DNA from: Stenotrophomonas humi | GTDB lineage: Bacteria > Pseudomonadota > Gammaproteobacteria > Xanthomonadales > Xanthomonadaceae | Direction: 5' to 3' | Assembly: GCF_001431415.1 (NCBI RefSeq) | Contig: NZ_LDJI01000019.1 | Coordinates: forward strand, 144,836-208,835 | DNA length: 64,000 bases | Shown: positions 32,725 to 41,300 of the stretch, one piece after another | How positions within the stretch are numbered: the first letter of the stretch is position 1 | How the letters are laid out: the number at the start of each line of letters is the position of its first letter | Program-made: the position numbers and the translations under genes | The notes under the pieces: model-generated | Databases searched by the model: none | What the model was told of the DNA's origin: nothing | What the model saw: the letters and a program-made list of their open reading frames with translations, nothing else

Positions 32725-33534
32725 TCAGCTGCCCAGCGCTTCGCGCAGCGGCTTCAGGAAGCGGCTCGCCGCCACGGCTGCCGCGGCCGGATCCGCCGCT
32801 TCGGCCATGGCCGATACCAAGGCGCTGCCGACCACCACGCCATCGGCATCCACCGCCATGGACGCGGCACTGGCGGCATCCTTGATGCCAAAGCCGGCCA
32901 CCACCGGTGCCTTGGAGCGGCTGCGCAACAGACGCAGGCGATCGCCCGCCGCAGCACTGTCCAGACGCTCGGAGGCGCCAGTCACGCCGGCGAAGCTGAC
33001 GTAATACAGATAGCCCTGGGCTGCGTCGCAAAGCAGATCGAGACGCGCATCGGTGCTGGTTGGCGAGGCAAGCAGAATCAGGGCCAGGCCAGCAGCCGTG
33101 AACGCGGCCCGGGTTTCTTCCGCTTCTTCCGGCGGCAGATCCACCAGCAGCACGCCATCCACGCCGGCGGCGATGGCCTCCCCCGCGAAGTTGGCAGCAC
33201 CACGGATCTCGACGGGATTGAGATAGCCCATCAGCACCACCGGCGTGTTCGCATCGCGCTGGCGGAACGCCGCCACGCTGTCGAATATGTAGCGCAGGCT
33301 CGCGCCACGCGCCAACGCATGCTCGGAGCTGCGCTGGATGGTGGGGCCGTCGGCCATCGGGTCTGAGAATGGCACGCCCAGCTCGATCACATCGGCCCCT
33401 GCCTCAACCAGCGCATGCATGACCGGCACGGTGGCTTCCAGCGATGGATCGCCCGCCGTGATGAAGGGAATCAGCGCCTTGCGGCCGGATGCGCGCAGCC
33501 GGGTGAAACAGTCGTCGATTCGGGTCACGGGCAT
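32725..33534 (-). CDS. trpA: Tryptophan synthase alpha chain
   Basis: Cleaves indole-3-glycerol phosphate to indole and glyceraldehyde 3-phosphate, passing indole to TrpB. 269 residues from ATG 33534 (MPVTRIDDCF), the usual length. Catalytic Glu and Asp lie in VIELGVPFSDPMADGPTIQ (about 48-66), and the phosphate site is near GFGIKD and VVVGSALV. AAGGA lies about 10 nt upstream. It starts 1 nt after the stop of a lipoprotein gene, which separates it from trpB. Confidence 0.98.
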   Translation of the reverse strand: MPVTRIDDCFTRLRASGRKALIPFITAGDPSLEATVPVMHALVEAGADVIELGVPFSDPMADGPTIQRSSEHALARGASLRYIFDSVAAFRQRDANTPVVLMGYLNPVEIRGAANFAGEAIAAGVDGVLLVDLPPEEAEETRAAFTAAGLALILLASPTSTDARLDLLCDAAQGYLYYVSFAGVTGASERLDSAAAGDRLRLLRSRSKAPVVAGFGIKDAASAASMAVDADGVVVGSALVSAMAEAADPAAAAVAASRFLKPLREALGS

Positions 33535-33535
33535 C

Positions 33536-34174
33536 TCAGGCACATCCTTCAATCAGTTCAACCGCTTCAGGCTGGCCCCAGTAGATCGAGGTCACCAACC
33601 CATTGAGAGTTTCCAGACGTATGGCCAAGTTGTTGGCCTTGTCGGTCCAGGTCAGGTAGTCGCCATCGGGCGAGGCGTAGGCATGCGGGCTGGTCACCGC
33701 GCCAGCTGGCAGACGCCGCTTGGCCTCAATGGCGGACATGCCCACCCACAACCCGTAGGGCAACGCAGGCGCGTCGACGGGGCGGGTATCCACCTTGATG
33801 CTCGGATCGTCGGCCACATCCATCTCAAAACGCGCGATCTGGTCGGCAATCACCATCATCGACATGCCCTTGGGCAAGCTGCCGCCGTCGTAGTACTCAC
33901 AGTCACCCTCCATCAACTCACGCATCCCGGCAGAGACAAATGCCTTGTCCCCGGGCGCCTTGCCGAACGGCGCATTGATGCGCAACTCGCCCAGCCGCCC
34001 AAGGTCGGCAGACGTGGCCGCTGCAGCGGTCTGCGCCGGCACCGGGGCTGCAGCTGCGGCGAGGACGGGGGCCGACACCGCTTCCGGCGCAGGCACCACC
34101 GCCGGTGCGACCTCCGGCTCGGCGGGTTTGCAGGCGGCCAACGTGACCACCACACCCAGCAACACACCTCGCAT
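33536..34174 (-). CDS. Predicted lipoprotein encoded between trpB and trpA
   Basis: 212 residues; family not recognised. The N-terminus MRGVLLGVVVTLAAC is a short lipoprotein signal with lipobox LAAC, so the mature chain should begin at Cys15 and sit on a membrane facing the periplasm. An Ala/Pro/Val-rich linker (16-55) leads to a globular region (about 58-212) containing LRINAPFGKAPGDKAF, CEYYDGG, a GMS.IEAKRRLPAG segment and a YLTWTDKANNLAIRLE...YWGQPEAVELIEGC end. The start lies 11 nt after the trpB stop and the stop is 1 nt before trpA, so all three are probably one operon. A link to tryptophan synthesis is not evident. Confidence 0.75.
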   Translation of the reverse strand: MRGVLLGVVVTLAACKPAEPEVAPAVVPAPEAVSAPVLAAAAAPVPAQTAAAATSADLGRLGELRINAPFGKAPGDKAFVSAGMRELMEGDCEYYDGGSLPKGMSMMVIADQIARFEMDVADDPSIKVDTRPVDAPALPYGLWVGMSAIEAKRRLPAGAVTSPHAYASPDGDYLTWTDKANNLAIRLETLNGLVTSIYWGQPEAVELIEGCA

Positions 34175-34185
34175 GATCGGGCCGC

Positions 34186-35403
<1,218 letters not shown>

Positions 35404-35481
35404 GGCATCAAGACTGCGAGGAACAGGCATGCACTCTAGCGCAGCCTTGATGACATAAAAATCGATAATTTGGCGCGCATG

Positions 35482-35498
35482 TGTTAGAAAAACTCACA
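35482..35498 (+). promoter_or_regulatory. Candidate LysR operator dyad at the lysR start codon
   Basis: TGTTAG-AAAAA-CTCACA is a dyad with one mismatch (5 of 6 positions pair) and fits the T-N11-A pattern of LysR-type sites. It ends on the A of the lysR ATG and lies about 80 nt upstream of trpB. LysR regulators often bind such sites between divergent genes and autorepress. Binding is not shown. Confidence 0.45.
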
Positions 35499-36388
35499 TG
35501 AAAGCCAGCCACACTCTACCCTCGCTCAATGCCCTGCGGGCCTTTGAAGCCGCAGCACGGCTGCGCAGCGTGAGCCGGGCGGCGGCCGAGCTTCATGTCA
35601 CCCACGGCGCTGTGAGCCGCCAACTGCGGGCCCTGGAAGAAGAACTGGGGCTCGCCCTGTTCGAGCGCGACGGGCGCGGCATCCGCCCGACCGCAGCCGG
35701 CAACCGTCTGCTGGAGGCGACATCCGGGGCGTTTTCACAGCTGCGCGACTGCATCACCGCGCTGCGCCGCCCGCAACGCGGCGACGCCTTCGTGCTGGGC
35801 TGCCCCGGCAGCCTGCTTGCCCGCTGGATGATTCCGCGCCTGCAGGACCTGCAACGCGACCTGCCCGGATTGACCCTGCATCTGGCCGCACAGGAGGGTG
35901 ACTTCGCTCCTCACCTGGACGGCCTGGACGCCGCCCTGCTGCTTGGCCAGGCGCCCTGGCCAGCTGGCTGGAACGTACATACGCTCGCAACCGAGCGTAT
36001 CGGTCCGGTGTTCAGCCCATCGATCCCCGGCGCGCATGTGCTGGCGCATCAACCGATCGAAGCGCTGTTGTCACGCGAGTTGCTGCACACCCGCTCACGG
36101 CCACAGGCCTGGCCAACCTGGGCAGCACTGAACGGTATCGACAGTGCGCGCCTGCGTTACGGCACCGGTTTCGAGCACCTGTATTACCAGTTGGAAGCCG
36201 CCGTGGCGGGGCTTGGCGTTGCCATCGCGCCGGAGCCTCTGGTGGCCGATGACCTGGTCAATGGCCGCCTGATCGCGCCATGGGGCTTTGTCGATACCGA
36301 AGGCTGCTGGGCGCTGTGCACCGCCGGCAATCGCGATGATCCGCGCGCCCTGGAGCTGGCGGCCTGGCTGCAGCGCCAACTGGCCTGA
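35498..36388 (+). CDS. LysR-type transcriptional regulator, probable regulator of trpBA
   Basis: 296 residues. The N-terminal winged HTH reads LPSLNALRAFEAAARLRSVSRAAAELHVTHGAVSRQLRALEEELG (core HTH about 24-43), followed by a periplasmic-binding-like effector domain (about 95-296). GcvA/TrpI-subfamily wording (LNALRAFEAAARL) is evident. Divergent placement next to trpB resembles trpI-trpBA of Pseudomonas, where TrpI responds to indole-glycerol phosphate; that role is inference. No Shine-Dalgarno is visible before the ATG, which abuts the candidate operator dyad. Confidence 0.9.
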   Translation: MKASHTLPSLNALRAFEAAARLRSVSRAAAELHVTHGAVSRQLRALEEELGLALFERDGRGIRPTAAGNRLLEATSGAFSQLRDCITALRRPQRGDAFVLGCPGSLLARWMIPRLQDLQRDLPGLTLHLAAQEGDFAPHLDGLDAALLLGQAPWPAGWNVHTLATERIGPVFSPSIPGAHVLAHQPIEALLSRELLHTRSRPQAWPTWAALNGIDSARLRYGTGFEHLYYQLEAAVAGLGVAIAPEPLVADDLVNGRLIAPWGFVDTEGCWALCTAGNRDDPRALELAAWLQRQLA

Positions 36389-36427
36389 ACCGGCCCCTGC
36401 GGCAAAGCCACCTGGCGCCTGCCGCGC

Positions 36428-37522
36428 TCAGCCCTGCGTCGGTGCAGCCAATCGCTGCTGCACGTCCTCGCGCAGCCGTGCCAGCTCAACCTCGGCCTGT
36501 TGCCGCTGTTGCATGCCCTCACGGTGGATGTTGCGCACCTCTTCGACGGTAGCGATCAGCTGCTCATGCACATGCCGCAGGGTAGCCACATCGATCACGG
36601 CACGTTGATTGGCCTTGGCCGTTTCTACCGAGGTCTGCCGCATCAGGTCGGCGTTGCGGCGCATCAGCTCATTGGTCGCATCGTCGATGGCATTGGACAG
36701 CTCCACCGCGTTTTTCTGCTCACCCAGCGAGAGCTGGATCGCGAACTGACGCTTCCACGAGGGAATGGTGATGTCGCGTACCGCATTGAACTTCTCGATC
36801 AGCTGGATCGCATTGGCCTGGATCAGCCGGATCATCGGCAATGACTGATCAGCCGCATGCTGCATCACGGTCAAATCACCGACGCGCTTGTCGAGCAGGC
36901 GGATGGCATTGTCGATCTCGCCCCGGCGGATGCGTGATGCGGGGTCCTCAAGACCAACCAGCGCCCGCAGTTCGTCATTGAGTTCCGCCAAGCGCTGTTT
37001 GCCGGCGGCGATGTGCAGGCCAAGGCTCAGCCGTTCGTCACGGACGATGGCATGCATGCGGTCGAATTCACCGACGCGCTGCCCCATCGTGGCCTGCTGC
37101 GTCCCCACATCGCGCATCAGCTGTTCGATCTGCTGATTGGTGTCGCTGAACTTCTGCACCAGCTCGCCCTTGGAGGCGCGCATGCGGTCGATCAGCCCGC
37201 CGATCACCGGCACCTTGGAACGTTCGTTGAGGCCATCCAGCTTCAGCGAGCGGGCGATGCGCACCACTTCGCCCAGCTTGTCGCCAGATGCGTCGAGGTC
37301 GCGGTTGCGCACATGCTCCAGCAGCTGCGTGGAGAACGCCGCACTCTTGCCGGCGGCCTCGCGGCCAAACACATGCAGGTTGCCCGGACTGATGTCATCC
37401 AGCGTCCGTGTGATCTGCGCGATGCGCGGACGGTCGGCTTCGGTCAGGCCCAATGCGACCAGCATGGCGCCATCCAGTGCCGCTGGGGATTCGACCGGCA
37501 ACGGGATATTGTCCTGCGTCAT
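36428..37522 (-). CDS. telA: Toxic-anion-resistance protein TelA
   Basis: TelA/KlaA family, historically linked to tellurite resistance and colicin tolerance; biochemical role unknown. 364 residues, almost entirely helical, with no signal or membrane segment. ATG 37522 is preceded by AAGGAG 8 nt upstream. A conserved core near residues 255-275 reads LIEKFNAVRDITIPSWKRQF. The C-terminal third is predicted coiled coil (VRNIHREGMQQRQQAEVELARLR). It is last of five co-directional genes and follows a divergent paralogue after 66 nt. It converges on the lysR gene with 39 nt between. Confidence 0.9.
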   Translation of the reverse strand: MTQDNIPLPVESPAALDGAMLVALGLTEADRPRIAQITRTLDDISPGNLHVFGREAAGKSAAFSTQLLEHVRNRDLDASGDKLGEVVRIARSLKLDGLNERSKVPVIGGLIDRMRASKGELVQKFSDTNQQIEQLMRDVGTQQATMGQRVGEFDRMHAIVRDERLSLGLHIAAGKQRLAELNDELRALVGLEDPASRIRRGEIDNAIRLLDKRVGDLTVMQHAADQSLPMIRLIQANAIQLIEKFNAVRDITIPSWKRQFAIQLSLGEQKNAVELSNAIDDATNELMRRNADLMRQTSVETAKANQRAVIDVATLRHVHEQLIATVEEVRNIHREGMQQRQQAEVELARLREDVQQRLAAPTQG

Positions 37523-37588
37523 CTGCAACTCTCCTTGAGGAAGGTACGCGGCGCGGCGCGCGAGCCATGAAACATGAGTGGAGCGTGT

Positions 37589-38350
37589 CTAGTGAAGTCT
37601 AGCCTGCATCGCCTCGACCTCCACCAGTATCCGTGCCTGGGCGTCGGCGGCCATGGCCAGCCGCAGCGACGTATCCACCGCTTTGCTGGCCAGCATCTGT
37701 TGCCGCCACAACGGCAGCAGCACATCACGGATGCGCTGATAGCGCTCCAGCAGTTCGACACCCTGCGCATGCAGCAACTGCAGCTGCGATGCTTCCAGTG
37801 CACGTAGCCGGGCAACGCCACGCAGGTGGTGAAGGCGGCGCTGCAAGGCGGCGACCGCCAACGTACTGCCTGCATCGGCCTGCGTCGCGGCACCTTGCAG
37901 CAGGCGTTCACCCGCATCGGCCCAGGCATCAATCGCGTTGACCGCCTCGGTCACGAGCGCTGCCTGCCGCAGGCGCACAGGCAACGCCTTCTGCAATTCG
38001 GCAACGATGCCATCGGCACGCACCAGGCAGACATCCAGTTGCCCGGCCAAGCGTTCCGCCTGCTCCTGCATTTCCACATCGCGGCCCAGCAGCCGTCCCA
38101 GCAAACCGACGCTGCGACGAATCGCGCCCACATCGTGCGCACGCATGGCCTGGTGGATGTTGTCCATTTCGGCGACCAGTCGTGCAGCGGCCCGGTCATC
38201 GCTGCCCGCTGCGGCCTGCTGTTCGACCAAGGCCAGCAGCTGCGCGCCGTAACCGGCTATCGCCAACGGATCGTCCAACGCCACCGCGGGAGCTGGCGGC
38301 AACGGCAGCACAATCCGGCCGGACTCATCAGGATTCACCGGGTTCCTCAT
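37589..38350 (-). CDS. Divergent TelA-like cytoplasmic helical protein
   Basis: 253 residues from ATG 38350 (MRNPVNPDESG); a GTG at 38338 with AGGA 5 nt upstream is an alternative. Mostly Ala/Leu/Arg-rich helices without a signal or membrane segment. Its segment LLERYQRIRDVLLPLWRQQML (quoted in parts: LLERYQRIRD, VLLPLWRQQM) aligns with LIEKFNAVRD, ITIPSWKRQF of the adjacent TelA at the same distance from the C-terminal helix, so I read it as a TelA paralogue. It overlaps the end of the AAA+ ATPase gene by 23 nt (11 nt with the GTG start). TelA often pairs with XpaC-like proteins, and this may take that place, but it lacks XpaC hydrophobic helices. Confidence 0.65.
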   Translation of the reverse strand: MRNPVNPDESGRIVLPLPPAPAVALDDPLAIAGYGAQLLALVEQQAAAGSDDRAAARLVAEMDNIHQAMRAHDVGAIRRSVGLLGRLLGRDVEMQEQAERLAGQLDVCLVRADGIVAELQKALPVRLRQAALVTEAVNAIDAWADAGERLLQGAATQADAGSTLAVAALQRRLHHLRGVARLRALEASQLQLLHAQGVELLERYQRIRDVLLPLWRQQMLASKAVDTSLRLAMAADAQARILVEVEAMQARLH

Positions 38351-41300
38351 TCTTGTGACTACCCTGCTGGCCCGGCACCACCACCTGTCCGCCATAGAAG
38401 TGGCGCATCAAAGCTTCGTCCAGTGCTTTCTCTTCCGGGCTGCGAGCGCGACGAACGCGGGGCGCCGGTTTTTCGGTTGCCGGTTCCCTGGCCAACCAAT
38501 CGCGCAGTTGCACCGCTAACTGGGTCAACGCATCGCCGACCTGACCCTGGCGCTGCTGCGAATCCGCCAATGCACGCAACAGCGGTTCGAAATCCTGCAC
38601 CGGCGGCGGTACGGGTGAAACTTCAGTGGGTACGGCGAACGGACCTGGCCGCTCGGCCACGGACTGCAGCAACGCCACGATCCGTTCCCAAGGCGCATCC
38701 ATTGCCGCAACCGGTGGTGCAGTGACCTGCGCGTCATCTGCGCGCAGCCCCTGCAGGCCACTGGCGATGTCGGCCAGCTGCGCGACAACGCGCGCCCCGG
38801 TATCGGCATCGTCGCCCCCCATGGCCTTGTCGCGCATGAAATCGCGCTTGATCTGCTCCCAGCGTGTCTGTTGCGCCGCGTCCATCACTCCACGCAATTC
38901 GCCGAGCTTGAGCAGGTTTTCTTCCGAACCGCTGGTGAGCAGCTGCGACTCGCCGAGATAATGATCGGACACCAGCTGCTGCAGCTCGGCGGCATTCATC
39001 ACCGGCGATATCTTCTCCGACAGCTTGTTCATGTTGCGGTAGCTGCCCTGCAACCGGAATGAGGGCTCCACCCGGTACTTGTCCGACTGCGCGGCGCTGG
39101 CGATGTACTGCTGGTTGACCCGGTAGACCACCTCGCGCACCTGCATCAAGCGTTCCAGCGTGGCGACGATCTCGTTGATCTCCGCACCGCTGTAGGCATG
39201 GCTCAGCGCATTGGTCGACACCTCCTTGCCGTTGGCCTTGTCCACCAGCACGTAGAGATCGGCCAGATCGCGCGTGGCCATCGGCGCCAGCACCTGGCTG
39301 GAGGTGAGGCTGTTCTCGATGTAGCTGAGCTTGAATGCCTCTTCCATGCCACCGAGCACGTCACCCAGGTTATAGATGTCGGCACGGTTGGCCAGCATGT
39401 CCGGCACTTTGAATACTTCGCCGGACTCGGTGTACGGATTGCCCGCCATCACCACGCAGAACTTCTTGCCGCGCAGATCGTAGGTCCGGGTGCGGCCTTT
39501 CCACACGCCCTCGATGCGGCGGGTGCCGTCGCACAGCGAGATGAATTTCTGCAGGAATTCCGGATGCGTATGCTGGATGTCGTCGACATACAGCATGGTG
39601 TTGTTGCCCATTTCCAGCGCGAGGTTCAGCTTGAGCAGCTCCTGTCGCGAGGTGGCGTCCGGCGCCTGCTCCGGATCCAGCGAGCGCACCTCATGCCCCA
39701 GCGCCGGGCCGTTGATCTTCATGAAGACCAGCCCGAGGCGGTTGGCCACGTACTCCATCAATGTGGTTTTGCCGTAGCCGGGCGGGCTGATCATCATCAG
39801 CAGGCCCATCAAGTCACTGCGCTTGTTCTCGCCGACCGTGCCCATCTGCTTGGCAAGGTTGTCGCCGATGATGGGCAGGTAGACGTCATTGATCAGCTTG
39901 TTGCGAACGAAGGAGCTGAGCGGCCGCGCCTGGAATTCGGTCAGCCGCAGGGCTTCACGCTCACGCGCACTGATGCGGTGACGCAGCGCCTGGTAACGCT
40001 CGAAGCCCGGCTGGAACTGGTGGCGGTGCGCCTGCCAGCGGCCGAGGAAATCATCGACTGCCAACTGCAGATGACCCTCACGGATGCGCGGGTGCTCGCC
40101 CAGCAGGCCCGCGGCATCGGCAATCAAGGTCACCTCGCGCACCTGGCTGCGCAGATTGCGCTCAGCCAGCAACATCGCCACCGCCTCGGGCACGTAGCCA
40201 ACCAGCGTGGTGAACTGCGGCTGCCCGCACATTGCCCGTAGCCAGTGCTCGGCCTGTGCCCATTGCAATGCAGGGCGCTTGGCCAGCTTCTGCAATGAAC
40301 GATCAAACGCCTCGCCCTGTGCCGCCGCCTGCAGCTGTTCACGCAGGCCATTCACCAGCTGCCGCGCGTAACCACTGAAACCGAAAGTGGGCTCGCCTGC
40401 GGCCAGCTCGGCGAGCAGGTAGTCCGCGCCGGTGGTCGCAGCCGCCGCATCGAACGGCAGCGCGTTCTCTGTCTGGAACGTCGCCAAGGCCTCGGCGATC
40501 TCATCGCGCAGTGCATTCAGACCTTCGCGCGAGGCGAACATGCGGGCGATGGCGAATGCACCCGCCGCACGCTCGCCCCACTGTGCCACGTCTTCACGCT
40601 TGCTTTCGCGCGACCAGAACAGCAACGCCAGCGCGCGTGCCGCCGGCGCGTGCACAAGGGCACCCGCTGACTGATACAGCGGCAGCAGGGCCTGCAGAAT
40701 CAGGGTGGCATCATGATCGTGAATGCCTTTTTCATAGCCTTCGCGATAACGCGGCGCGGCGAAGTCGCGCACACGCTTGCCCAGCACGTCGGCCTGCGCG
40801 GCATCGCGCAGCAGCTCGTCCATGCTCAATCCGTCGCGACCCAGGATGGCCGCGTCCAGGATCAAGCCGGCCAGATACTCACCGCGATACAGCGTGGGCG
40901 ACTCCGAATCCAGTGTCACCGGCCAGTAGTCGCGCAGCGCTTCCAGCTCCGGATCGACGATGGATTCGTAGTAATCGGTGCCAGTCAGATGCACTGACAA
41001 CCCGTCGCCACGCGGCAGGATGGTCAGGTCCAGTGGCTGGGTGTTGACACTGAAACGATGGCGACCCAGGCGGATCACATTGCCACCGCCCTCGAACAGA
41101 TCACTGCGATCGCGCAGCGCACGTACCGCCTGGTCGCGCACACCCTTCAGGCGCGCTTCGACATCGTCGGCCTTGACGCTGTCCTTGTACTCGCGCAGCC
41201 GATCCGCCAACTCGCGCAGTTTCAGGATCAGCGGGTCCCCGGCAAAGAAGGCATTGAGCTCGTCCACCGTGGTGAAGCGTTCGGTACGCTTGGCCAGGCC

